Below, one piece after another: positions 34,953 to 45,934 of a stretch of 64,000 bases of DNA. The stretch is from contig VWND01000016.1 of assembly GCA_009599575.1 (NCBI GenBank), forward strand, positions 310,001 through 374,000, read 5' to 3'. The notes under the pieces are model-generated. The model did not search any database. It was not told where the DNA came from and worked only from the letters and a program-made list of their open reading frames with translations. Position 1 is the stretch's first letter. Each line of letters begins with the position of its first letter. This DNA comes from Blumeriella jaapii (lineage: Eukaryota > Ascomycota > Leotiomycetes > Helotiales > Drepanopezizaceae). The position numbers and the translations under genes were made by a program.

Positions 34953-37711
34953 ATGGCCGCCTCGCCGCCTCTCGAACCTGCCCGGCTCTCGTCGATGGAT
35001 CCGGAGCCAGAACTCGACCACGCCGTCGTCGCCGACGCCGACTCCCCCCCGCGCCCCGTCAAGCGGCAGAAGGTGCTGAGCGCGTGCGACGTGTGCCACG
35101 CAAAGAAATCCAAGTGCGACGGCGGCCGGCCCTTTTGCGCGCCCTGCATCCAGCGGTCCGAACGGTATGGGACCGAGGTGTCGTGCGCCTACTCGCGAGA
35201 TGCGCCTGGCGCCACGGCGGTACGCCCGTAGGTGACCACCCGAACCTCCTCCTCCTCCTCCTCCTCTCCTCCCCCTCGCCCCGGCCCTTGCTGACGGGAC
35301 GGACTGGCTGACGTGGCGGACAGACGCGTCAACACCCAGCATCTGATCGACCGGATTCACAGTCTGGAACGCGTGATTGCTTCGTCGCAGCACGACGGCG
35401 CAGGCTCCGCCTCCCCGGCCCCCGACAGCGGGCGCGAGCCCCCGACCCAGGCGAGGAAACGCAACCGACTGCCCTCGTCGCCCTTCCCGGAGGTCCCGGC
35501 CACGGGCTCGTCCAATGCCTGGATTTCTGTCAACAACCCCCCGCCGAGGGTGGCGGACGTCGGACGGAGCCCCGTCCGCGCGGGGGCCTCGACAGGCCCC
35601 AGCGGGGGCCGAGGCACTCCGCCCGCCACGGGGGCCCACCCGCAGCTGCTGGGCGCGGCTCCGTCGGCGGCGCATTTCATGCGCCAGATCATCGAGACCA
35701 ATGCCAACACGAGCCGGCGTCAGTCGCACGCTGCCCAACCCCATGCCAAGGCGCTGCCGCCCCGAGCCAATGCGCTGGGCACATCCTACGGGAAAGCCTT
35801 GTTGGCCGAGGACTTCTCGCTCCCCCAGCGAGATCTGGCCGACACGCTGCTCGAGGTCTACTGGACCAGGTCGCACACCCTCGGCCCTTTCATCGACCGG
35901 GATCGGTTCATGCGGGCCTACCAGGATTTGTGGCTCCCGTCTCGGCCCAGCCAGGAGAGTGCGCACACACGTGATCTGGGTCTCGGGACCCCCGGACTGT
36001 CCGACTCGCGCACCGCCGTCTTCCATTGTGCCTTGAATGCCGTTCTGGCCCTGGCCTGCCAGCTCTCGCAAACGGCCATCTCCTGCCAAGACCGAGATGC
36101 GCTCTCCCAGACCTTCTTCCTTCGCTCGCAAGGCTTGCTGAACGTGGACGTGACCGACGATGGCACCGTTGCGCTGGTCCAGACGCTGCTGGTCATCGCG
36201 CAGTTCCTCCAGAGCACCTCCTCTCCCAGTCGATGCTGGACATCGGTGGGCTTGTCGTGCCGGATCGCACAGGGGCTGGGATTGCATGTGGAAGATCACT
36301 CCGACCAGAGAGACCACAGCGAAAACGAGATTCGTCGTCGCGTCTGGTATGGCTGCATCATCATGGACACGTATGTGCTGCTCCTTCTCCTCGCTCCCGG
36401 CGCGCTAACGGTTCCGATAGCATGGCGAGCATGGCCCTCGGACGGCCGATGACGACCCATGGTCCTGTCACCATCCCTTTTCCTGCCGCCACCGTCGACG
36501 ATGGCGTGGCAGATTTGAATCAGCCCATATCGCAACTAACCTTCTACAACGAGGCCATCAAGCTCTCTCTCGCCCTCGGGAAGATACTGTCCACGACTCA
36601 CAAGCCCCGGTCGGTGCCAGGCCCAGTTTCGGCCCACGAAGATGGCCTCACCTGCCGTCAGGCTCCAACCATGGACTGGGGGTCAGTCTTGTCTCTCGAT
36701 GAGGAGATCTCGGACCTTGAAGATGCAGTTCCCGCGGTCCTGCGTTGGGAGACCGGCAACAGGAGCCGAAGCTCGCTTCCCGAGCCGCTGCAGCCGATCG
36801 TCGAAGTCCAGTCAAACGTACTTCACGCACGGTGAGTCACGTGGACCCTCTCTACACATGCATGCTGATTGCTTGCGGTCAGATTCCTTCACACCCGCAT
36901 CCTGCTACACCGTCCGACATTTCTACGATTTTGCAAAAAGGCTTGGTCTCACGGGAACTCTGCGAACGGCCAAACCGTTGGTCGGGTTCGGAGAGAACAT
37001 AGTCTTCGCTCCCACCTAGACAGCCAGTCCGCTACCGCCTGCTTGAGCGCCGCCATCGATCTGGTTGACGTTCTTTTCAATGCGACCACTCACGAAGTCG
37101 CGGGTCCTTGGTGGGATACCACCTTCTGTACGTCCACGAGCTTCCTTCCCACGTCTCGACCCGGCCGTGATTGCTGACACTGGTGTCAAGATCTCTGCAC
37201 GGCAGGCATGGTTATCTTGCTCGCCGAAGCCAGCCTCCAATCTCATGAGTACCTGAATTTTGACATCGATGAGATACACTCGGCCTGGGCGCTCTGCTGC
37301 GAGGCGCTAAGACACCTCGTTGAAAAGGAGCACCCTGTCGCGCCGGTGCTGAAGGGGCTGAATAACATTCACAAGAAGCTGGCCACCGGTGAGATCTCGA
37401 ACCTCCACCCGTCAACCCCAGCGTGCTTGCGATGAAGCTGATGTCGGATTGTGCCAGTAGATCAGAGCTCCGCGCCACGACCAGGCAACTCTCCGGAAGC
37501 TGCGACGAGTGCGACACCGGCACCGGGGCCGCAATCCGAATCAACCCAGGAGAACGACTTGTCCTCAGAGCACGACGAGACCAAGGAGCCACCGACAGAC
37601 GAGCCGGAGGAGATGCTTACGCTTCCTTTGCAGCCGGTGATGGATTTCATGATGCGCGAGAACTTTATGCCCTTTCCCCTGCTCGACAGTCGCCTCTTTC
37701 CGCTCTCCTAG
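34953..37711 (+). CDS. Zn2Cys6 transcription factor with fungal-specific regulatory domain
   Basis: Six exons, 34953-35227, 35324-36370, 36421-36831, 36883-37127, 37191-37388 and 37458-37711, give 809 aa. The introns (96, 50, 51, 63 and 69 bp) keep one frame. The zinc cluster uses Cys45, 48, 55, 62, 65 and 78 (VLSACDVCHAKKSKCDGG... FCAPC), preceded by basic RPVKRQK. A short linker and dimerisation-like helix (VNTQHLIDRIHSLERVI) follow. The middle-homology domain starts near LLEVYWTRSHTLGPFIDRDR and contains SVGLSCRIAQGLGLHVED and RRRVWYGCIIMDTMASMALG, whose last part is assembled across intron 2. The C-terminus is acidic (SSEHDETKEPPTDEPEE), a probable activation region. It is a nuclear regulator whose targets cannot be inferred. 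The gene has very high GC at third positions, which opens a 457-codon shadow frame on the other strand. Confidence 0.92.
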
Positions 37712-38454
37712 CCGGAAGCGGTCCTCGGAGACTTCTGTACTCCACGCCCCGAAACGGTGAGAAGCGAACGTTTGGTGGCGCTTGCCCTTGAACGATGTAC
37801 GCGAGAAGTTGATCTTTTGCCGGCCGAGGAGGGGTGACACATTGTATTAATGGAACGAAGAACGATCGGTCGGTTTCTCAAGGTGTGTATCCTTTGTACT
37901 ACTTAGATAGCACGACTTGTGTTTTGCTTGGTGTCCGATTAGCGCGCGGCTTCTACGGAACACCGAACCCGACGTCTTCCTCGTAGAAAGTTGGAATGTT
38001 ATCTTTCTCTATCCACTTGAACCAATCTTGATCCGAAGCCGCGAGGTGACGTCGGTCCGCTGTTCATCTGCCGTGCTTTACTCGTGGTTCGCGAGCGAAA
38101 GAGCACTCCGATCTCACACAGAATCATGTCGTTGCTGTACGTACAGTATGTATGTATGTACATACCTATATCCATACATGCATACCTACCTAAGTACATA
38201 CCTAGGTACATCCATCCATCCGTCCATCCATCCATCCATCCATCCATACATACCTCCATCCATCCACCCACCTGCTTCCCTAGAAACAAGCGAAAACAAG
38301 CAGGAAGTACACACACACGTCCCCACCGCAACGCCGTCCCGGCCGCCCTTTTCCCCCAGCGCAGACAGACAGCTTAGCTTGTGCTGCATCGTTCGTATAG
38401 CAAGCAAGCGAGCAAGCAAACGAGCGAGCGAGCGAGTATGCATGCATGCATGTA

Positions 38455-38598
38455 TCTATGTATGTTTCTATGTATGTTTCTATGTATGTTTCTATGTATG
38501 TTTCTATGTATGTTTCTATGTATGTTTCTATGTATGTTTCTATGTATGTTTCTATGTATGTTTCTATGTATGTTTCTATGTATGTATCTATGTATCTA
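38455..38598. repeat. 12-bp TATGTATGTTTC tandem repeat
   Basis: About eleven copies of a 12-bp unit, near-identical, flanked by TGCA and TATC repeats. As 12 is a multiple of 3 it translates as repeating CMFL, which explains an apparent protein. Confidence 0.95.
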
Positions 38599-38642
38599 TC
38601 GATCTAAACACCAGCGGCTACGGAGGGAAGCGAGCAGACTTA

Positions 38643-38828
<186 letters not shown>

Positions 38829-38862
38829 TCATCGGGAAAAAAAAAACCTCCCCGTGAACAGC

Positions 38863-38893
<31 letters not shown>

Positions 38894-38941
38894 CTGAGTC
38901 GGGACTGGTGATCACGTGGGCTGGCTGGCTGGCTGGCTGGC
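38863..38941. repeat. Nested inverted repeat built from CCAG/CTGG arrays
   Basis: A (GCCA)7 array at 38863-38890 and a GG(CTGG)5C array at 38919-38941 are reverse complements over 23 bp. Between them is a second perfect 7-bp stem (CCAGTCC at 38888-38894 and GGACTGG at 38902-38908, loop of 7), then the overlapping palindromes TGATCA and CACGTG. A cruciform or slipped hairpin could form. Confidence 0.85.
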
Positions 38942-38989
38942 AGTGCAGTGCAGTGCGCATAAAGCGTAGAGCAGAGAGCGTAAAGCAGA

Positions 38990-39108
38990 GAGCGTAGAGC
39001 GTAGAGCGTAGAGCGTAGAGCGTAGAGCGTAGAGCGTAGAGCGTAGAGCGTAGAGCGTAGAGCGTAGAGCGTAGAGCGTAGAGCGTGGAGCGTAGAGCGT
39101 AGAGCATA
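38990..39108. repeat. 7-bp GTAGAGC tandem repeat
   Basis: About sixteen copies of a 7-bp unit with rare A or G substitutions. It is preceded by AGAGC-type pentamer repeats at 38735-38822. Confidence 0.95.
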
Positions 39109-39471
39109 GTTGGGGCTATCAGAGGGCTGGCTTTCTTCCTTCTTCTATTTTTCTTTTTGGGGGCTTTTGGAAAACAGTTATTGATTCCTTTATTTGTTTC
39201 TTCGTTTATTTGCTCTACATCTCTACCACACCCGAACTTGCTGGAGTGTATCGTAGCCCGGGGAGGTAGCGAGCCGGGTACCGTGTGTACAGTATTGCTA
39301 TTTACTGTGTATTGTATGGTGAGGATTTGTCTATTGTCCTGTATTGTGCTGTACTGTACTGTGTTGTGTATATGTCACGGTGCAGATGCAGATGCAGATG
39401 CCAAACGTGAGAATTCCCGCGACGACCGGGCGAGGCGGGCGAGGTTGTATATAAGTAGTACAGTAGGTACA

Positions 39472-39545
39472 TAGGTAAGTAAGTAAGTAAGTAAGTAAGT
39501 AGGTAGGTAAGTAAGTAAGTAAGTAGGTAAGTAAGTAAGTAAGTA

Positions 39546-39585
<40 letters not shown>

Positions 39586-39680
39586 TGTAAGTAAGTATGT
39601 AAGTAAGTATGTAAGTAAGTATGTAAGTAAGTAAGTAAGTAGGTAAGTAAGTAAGTAAGTAAGTAGGTAGGTAGGTAAGT
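39472..39680. repeat. AAGT/GTAA tetranucleotide array
   Basis: About fifty copies of a tetranucleotide (AAGT) interrupted at intervals by GTAG or TATG variants. In the reverse frame it reads as Tyr-Leu-Leu-Thr repeats. Confidence 0.95.
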
Positions 39681-40902
39681 ATCATACAAGCTCGACGATC
39701 GTATCCGCAGGCAAGTCACGGATCTGACTACCGTGCCGTACTGTAAGCAGGTCCATCCCCTGACACGAAACCTTAGCTCGAAGTATCAGAAAAGGATTTA
39801 TATATATACATACTTGTATATATACACATACACATACATATGCACCCTTGACATGCCGCCGCTTCCCACGGGAGCGGAAAGCATAGCACTGTACATTACT
39901 GTACTATACTGTGGACAACATCAAGACATGAAGTAGAGTTATGGGAAACTCCTCCGTACAATGAGTAAGAGGCCGCTAGCTCCTAGCGTTGCTTGCTTGC
40001 TTGCTTGCTGTACATAGCGATCTAGACTCTCGACGAGATGGGGGGGTTGTTTTCCCTAGGGGCATACTTACTGTACATACCGTAAAAGGAGGTGCGTATG
40101 TACATACAGTACAGTGTTGTATTGTGCGTATATATATGCATACATACGGATATGCACAAAGGTTTAAAATGGACCGGACTGGTTGGGTGGGCGTGTGTGC
40201 GTAAGTGACTGTATAGTATATTCGGATCGCAAGATCGCAAGAACATATGCTTTTTCTAATTCGACTGACGGGAGAGATTCTGTAATCATCTGAGGTTGTT
40301 ACTGTAGGTCTTGATATATGTGTTTGGAGGATATCACTCCGTTTATTCAAATCTCGTCTGTTAAAGTACTTAGACTTATAACCACGAAAGCACAAGATAC
40401 TGTATATACAGATTTGAAACACGGATATATCCTGTGAATGGTTAGTTTATATACTGACTATGGCTATGCAGGCGAATAAACATCTCTCTCTTTTCTGTCC
40501 CGTTTTGCTGAAGGGATGGACCTCGCTCATTGTTAGATAAGGTAGGTACTGTATGTACAGTACTGTATATATAAAACCATGTACAGTACTACTGTATATA
40601 GCTCGCTAACTACACACCTATGAGCGAAAAGAGAGTGCCACTTAATCAGAACAAGAATAAAGGAAAGACCACTAGATGGATATCTGATTGCTTTGGTTGT
40701 GCGTCTTATTTTACTTATGTGTTACTATACAAGTTTAATCAGAATACATATATACAGTAAGTACATGTATACACAGTAAAAAACCACGAGATGGATATCT
40801 GATTGCTTTGGTTGTGTTACTGTAATAAACAAGTTTTATCAGAACACACACACACATACAGTAAGTACATGTACAATACAGTACAATCACCCCTATAGTA
40901 CA

Positions 40903-40995
40903 CACACATATATATACACACACATATATCCACACACATATATACACACACATATATACACACACATATATACACACACATATATACACACACAT
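40903..40995. repeat. ACACACATATAT array
   Basis: Six to seven copies of a unit of about 14 bp combining CA and TA dinucleotide repeats, next to GTACAGTA-type motifs. Confidence 0.9.
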
Positions 40996-41052
40996 GCAAG
41001 GAGAAGAGAGCACAAGCACGTAACTTCCCGAGTCCTCTCCCACCTTAAACCC

Positions 41053-41205
41053 AGGCTTCTTTCCTTCTTTCCTTCTTTCCTTCTTTCCTTCTTCCTTTCT
41101 TTCCTTCTTTCCTTCTTTCCTTCTTTCCTTCTTTCCTTCTTTCCTTCTTTCCTTCTTTCCTTCTTTCCTTCTTTCCTTCTTTCCTTCTTTCCTTCTTTCC
41201 TTTTT
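41053..41205. repeat. TTCC/TTTC 8-bp pyrimidine array
   Basis: About eighteen copies of CTTTCCTT on the plus strand with one shortened unit near 41090. It is purine-only (GGAA/GAAA) on the opposite strand, where it reads as a Lys/Glu/Arg-rich false protein. Confidence 0.95.
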
Positions 41206-41469
41206 TCTACGTAAATACAACACCGTACCATACCGTAAAAATCGAAACCCGACCTCACAGTCTGGACCCCTTAACAAACAAACAAACAAACCTAATACAT
41301 ACATATAGTATGTACAGTAGCTGCAGGGATCTCATCTCGCGGCTAGTGTGCCCTTCCTCTCTACTGTATAGTACAGTACAGTACTACAGCCACCTGCTGT
41401 GCTGTGCTGTGCTGTATATACGTCTGGAGATAGAAAAGGTAGCTTGGTACGCTGCGCAGATTGGAAATA

Positions 41470-42420
41470 TATGCATATATATGCTTATATATATATCTAT
41501 CTATCCATCTATTAAACTACATATATACACCTGTGCACATACACATACGACTTACACTTACATATATATAATATATATACACACACACACATATGCATAT
41601 ATATACATTTATCCATCTATCCATTTTTCCATCTACATATCTACATATACACATACACTTATATATACATATATACACACACACTTACACATTTACATAC
41701 ATATACATATACATGCACATACATACATACATAATCCATCTACATATACGTACATTTACACATACAAATACATACATACGTACATACACATACTTACACA
41801 TACACATGCACACATATATACATAAACTTACATATCTATCCATCTACATACACTTACACATACAGCATCCATTTACACATCCATCCATTTACACATCTAT
41901 CCATTTACATCTTTCCATTTACACATACATTTACATATACACTCATCCATTCACACTCACTCACTCACACACATACCCATTTACTCACTCACCCACCTAC
42001 ACCTACACACATACTCACCCACCCACCTACCCACCCACTCACTCACCTACCCACACTCACACCCACCCACTCACCCACTCACCCATTCACCCACCCACCT
42101 ACTCACCCACTCACCTACCCACCCACCTACACACACACACACACCCAAACATCGAATCCAAGCCCCCAAACCCACCTCCAATCCCCCACCCCCAAACCCA
42201 CCTCCAATCCCACCCCCAAAACCACCCCCAAAACCACCTCCACCCCCCAAACCCACCTCCAAAAACCCACCTCCAAATCCACCCCCAAATCCACCTCCAC
42301 CTCCACCCCACCTCCAAACCCTCCCCCAAATCCACCTCCAATCCCACCTCCAAACCCACCTCCACCTCCACCTCCACCTCCAAATCCAAATTCACCTCCA
42401 CCTCCAAACCCAGCAAGCAC
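41470..42420. repeat. Composite CATA, CACCCA and CCCACCTCCAA repeats
   Basis: TATA/CATA repeats (41470-41960) grade into CACTCACCCA repeats (41940-42130), then into CCACCTCCAAACC repeats (42150-42410). The gradual change of unit suggests stepwise expansion and mutation from one seed. Confidence 0.85.
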
Positions 42421-42919
42421 ACAACAACACAACAACAACAACCAGCTCGCCAGCCAGCCAGCCAGCGACGAAAGCCCAAAAGCCAAAAAAACAAACAGAC
42501 AAACAGACATCCGCCGCCGCAGAGAAGGAGCCAGCAAAAAAGGTGGTTGGTGGTGGTTTGCAAGAGCGGCTCGTCGATCAAAAAAAAGAAGAAAGAAAAA
42601 AAAAAGAAAAAAAAAAGGGTCGATCGAATCAGAGAAGTGATCCCGTGATCTAGACCGTCAGAAAAAAAAAAAAAAAAAAAAACCCGCTTTTCTAGGGTCT
42701 CCGTTCCACTATGCAGGATATACAACATCCGTGTGAACCACAACGGCCGCTCGCTTTATTTCACATTCGACATCGCGCACAAATCGCCAGAAGGCCCGTC
42801 ACGTCGCTTCCCCTCGCCACCATCCCGCACGAGCCGTCGTGGTCCCCCCTCCAGACACCATCCATCCCCTGCTCGTCGCGGCCGCACACGCCCCGAGCCG
42901 GGTGTGATCCCGAACGCGT

Positions 42920-44562
42920 TCAGATGATGCCCCCCGGCGGATCGTATCCCGCTTGCATGCCCCTCCCCGTACTCCGATCCAAGCCGGCGCTCCCCGGGGT
43001 TTCCGGTTGCGCGTCCGGGTTGGCACTGATCTTCCGCAGCATGAACATGGGCTTCTTGCCTTCCTTATCCAGCTGCTTGAAGAGGATCAGCGGCTTCTCC
43101 TCCATCCCCAAACATCGCTCCTTGTCGCCGTAGACGATGTACAGCGCGTATTGCTCCCACGGCGCGTTGATGTTGTATTTCTTCAGGGCCGCGGGCAGCA
43201 CCTTGTAGCACGGGTCTTCCATGCTGACGCGGAAGGACTTGAAGATCTCGACGGACCCGTTGGAGGAGGGCGTGTCGAGCGCGGGCGTCTGGGCGCGCCG
43301 CGAGGGCGCCGGTTTCTGGGAGTCGCGCGAGTAGGTCGAGGCCTGGTACTGCTCGTTCTCTTGGTACGTGCTGCGGGCCGAGGGCGGGTGATCGGAGCGG
43401 TAGGAGCGGGAGGCGAGCGTCGAGCCGCCGCCGCCGCCGCCGCCGCCGCCGAAATTCTTGGGCGAGGTGGGGGAGTGTTGGCTGGGCGAGGGGTAGCCCG
43501 GGGAGGTCGAGGGCTGGGAGCCGCCATTCAGGGCCGCCAGGTGGGAGGAGGAGAGGACGGCTCGCTCGGCGGCGCTGGCGGGGTCGAGCGCCTGCTCCAT
43601 CAAGGACCGGTCCGGGCCCGCGTGCATGTTGGTCGGGGACGAGGTCTTCTGGGTGTTGTCGAAGAAGAGCTTCTTCGTGGAGAAGTTCCGGGACAGGCCG
43701 CCGCCCGATTGGGTCGAGGACGGCGTGGGTGCCGGCGGCGAGACGATGTTCTGCGCGTCGTAGGGATACGCGGCCTGGCCGTTGGCGTCCGCCGGGTACG
43801 GCAGGGGCTGTCCCTCCTTGGCCATGCGGAAGACGGGCAGCAGCTCTTCTCGCAAGCGCGCGTATTCGGTGGTGATCCGGCGCAGCTCCATCTCCGCCAG
43901 GCTCATCCTCTCGTCGCGCAAGCGGAGCTGTTCCACCAGGTGCCGGATGTCCTTCAGCGTGGCCGTGGCGTACTGGGCCTCGGCGTCGGCGGCTGCGAGG
44001 AGGTTAGTCGAGCCGGACCACGGCGAGGAGCGTCGGACTCACACAGAGGCACGTAGTGATCGCTCTCGATGGGTATGTCCTGTCTCGTCTTGAGATCGTA
44101 CACGTTCTTCAGAATGGTGAGGCGGTGGCCCACACTCGTCACGCCCATCTGCTTCAGATCCTCGTGCTGCAGGGCGACCAAGGCCTCGCCGACGATCTCG
44201 TTCTCTGCCAGGCGTCAGTGGCGGTCCGCAAGCCCTCACGGCCACGGCCACGGCCACGGCCATTCCGCGCGTGCCGGGCGGAGGAGCGTACCTAAGAACT
44301 GGTCCACGTATTGCGGCAGGCCCAGGCTCCCCACGAAGTCGGCGCACTCGTCCGCGGTCCACTCGGTCATGATGGTCTCGGGCAGGCGGTCGGCGGCGCC
44401 GGGCGCGCCGTAGGTGGTCGGCGTGTGCTCGTTGGAGGAGGGATTCGAGTCGGTGGCCTCGGAATCGGTGGCCAGGATGGGCGACGATTCGTGGACGCTC
44501 CGCTCGTACTCGTCGTCGGCGTCGCTCTCGGGGTACATGGCCGTGCCGGAGACGAAGGCCAT
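42920..44562 (-). CDS. ste50: Ste50-type adaptor (SAM and Ras-association domains)
   Basis: Three exons, complement(42920-43992, 44043-44204, 44292-44562), give 501 aa with introns of 50 and 87 bp. Ste50 binds the MAPKKK Ste11 through its SAM domain and membrane GTPases through its RA domain, linking pheromone, filamentation and osmotic MAPK pathways. The N-terminal 60 residues are acidic and Ser-rich. The SAM domain spans about 65-130 (WTADECADFVGSLGLPQYVD, then LKQMGVTSVGHRLTILKNVY). A helix (TLKDIRHLVEQLRLRDERMS) and a long Ser/Pro/Gly linker with a nine-Gly run follow. The RA domain is at about 390-472 (EIFKSFRVSMEDPCYKVLPA, WEQYALYIVYGDKERCLG, KPMFMLRK). The first ATG of the open frame is used. 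The next gene upstream on the same strand is the polarity factor tea4/teaC. Confidence 0.94.
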
Positions 44563-45758
44563 GGTGCGTTGCGGGGGGGGGAGGAGGAGGAGGAGGGGGG
44601 AGGAGGGGGGGAGGAGGGAGGGGAGGAGAGGAGGAGGAGGAGGAGGAGGAGGGAGGGTTGCAGAAGAGAGAGCGCCGCGGTGCTGGTGCTGGTGCTTGGT
44701 GCTGATGCTTGGTGCTGATGCTTGGTGCTGCGAGCTGCGTGCTGGCAGATCACGATGCTGTGCAGTGTATCCAGCGTCCAGGTCCAGGTCCAGGTCCAGG
44801 TCCAGGTCGTGAGGCCGTACCGTCAGGACTGTACAGTACAGATACAGTAGTGGAGTAGTCGACAGTGAGTGGTGGTGCAGTGCCGAGCAGTGCAGTGCAG
44901 TGCAGTGCAGTGCTATGCAGTGTATTGTGCAGTGTATTGTGCAGTGTATTGTACAGTGTATTGTACAAGATGTGCAGTCGGTTCGCACGTTGAACCTTGC
45001 ACCACACTGGCACTGGCACTGGCACTGAACCCACCACACCCACCACACCCACTACACCCACTCCCACTCCCACTCGCACTCGCACCCGTCCCCGTCCCCC
45101 GTCCCGACTCTTATTTCTGGTCTGCATGCGGCCTACCGTGAGCGACGTGCGTCCAAGCGGACCCCGGCTAGATAGAGGATAGAGGATAGAGGATAGAGAG
45201 ACTCCAGACCGATGGTGGATGTACAGTACGGTCAGTACGGTGAGTACGGTGAGTACGGTCAGTACAATCAGTACAGTCAGTACATACACTCAGTACATAC
45301 ACTCAGTACACTCAGTACACTCAGTACACTCACTACACTCAGTACAGTACTACTGCATGTACATGCTATATATATACAGATGTCCGGTCCAGCCCAGCCC
45401 AGCCCAGTCCCACCCCGCCCCGCCCCGCCCCGTCCTCTTTTCGAAATTGCGCCTCTTGGCCGGCGTGCGACCGTTCGACATACAGTAGATCTATGTCTGT
45501 CATGTCCTGTCGCAAGAGAGCGTTTCCGCTCCGCTCAACGTGAGACATCACACAAACCCGTCCGCGCCCCCAACGAAACGCCCCAATCATCTCGGCCGAC
45601 TCGCCATGCGCCGGACCCCATCTATGTCGGGAATGGCCTGATACAACGCCGCAGAATATTCATGCATGCCGCAATGGGAGAGAGCAATCCGCCCGGACGT
45701 CGCTGTCCCCTCCCCCCCCCGCTCTCCAAGTGCGCAAGAATCCAAGTGCCCAAGAATA

Positions 45759-45778
45759 CCCCCCCCCCCCCCCCCCCC
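45759..45778. repeat. Homopolymer of 20 C
   Basis: An uninterrupted run of C on the plus strand, about 155 bp beyond the stop of the tea4/teaC gene. Run length is prone to sequencing error. Confidence 0.85.
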
Positions 45779-45859
45779 GCGCCGGTGCGAGACGAATCGA
45801 CAGAGACGCCGCACCCGGCAGAACCTCGTGGATCATGTTCGTGTGCGTCGTGGACATAG

Positions 45860-45914
45860 GAGAGTACCGTGAGAGTACCGTGAGAGTACCGTGAGAGTAC
45901 CGTGAGAGTACCGC
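45860..45914. repeat. 11-bp GAGAGTACCGT tandem repeat
   Basis: Five copies, the last with one substitution. It begins about 20 bp past the tea4/teaC stop, so it should lie within that gene's 3' UTR. Confidence 0.95.
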
Positions 45915-45934
45915 GCAGCGGCAAGCGCCCGCTC

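Larger units (their letters stand above)
44563..45934. other. Intergenic with many short repeats
   Basis: Holds a GGA-rich tract (44573-44655, probably ste50 leader), TGGTGCT repeats (44680-44730), CAGGTC hexamers (44778-44810), GCAGTG/TATTGTGCAGTG repeats (44878-44965), CAGTACA/CAGTACGG repeats (45222-45352), a 20-C run and an 11-bp array. No gene is seen. Confidence 0.65.

Noticed and set aside
34944..36317. 457-codon open frame on the minus strand
   Set aside because: It lies antisense to the Zn2Cys6 gene and exists because that gene has GC-rich third positions. No family resemblance.
39302..39719. Tyr-Leu-Leu-Thr repeat proteins
   Set aside because: Reading of the AAGT tetranucleotide array; not a gene.
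40735..41304. Lys/Arg/Glu repeat protein on the minus strand
   Set aside because: Reading of the TTCC/TTTC array and ACACATATAT array.
41593..42648. 351-codon plus-strand frame rich in Tyr, Thr, His and Pro
   Set aside because: Translation of CATA, CACCCA and CCACCTCC microsatellites.
42953..44056. 367-codon plus-strand frame rich in Gly, Arg and Val
   Set aside because: Antisense shadow of ste50; composition reflects GC-rich coding sequence.
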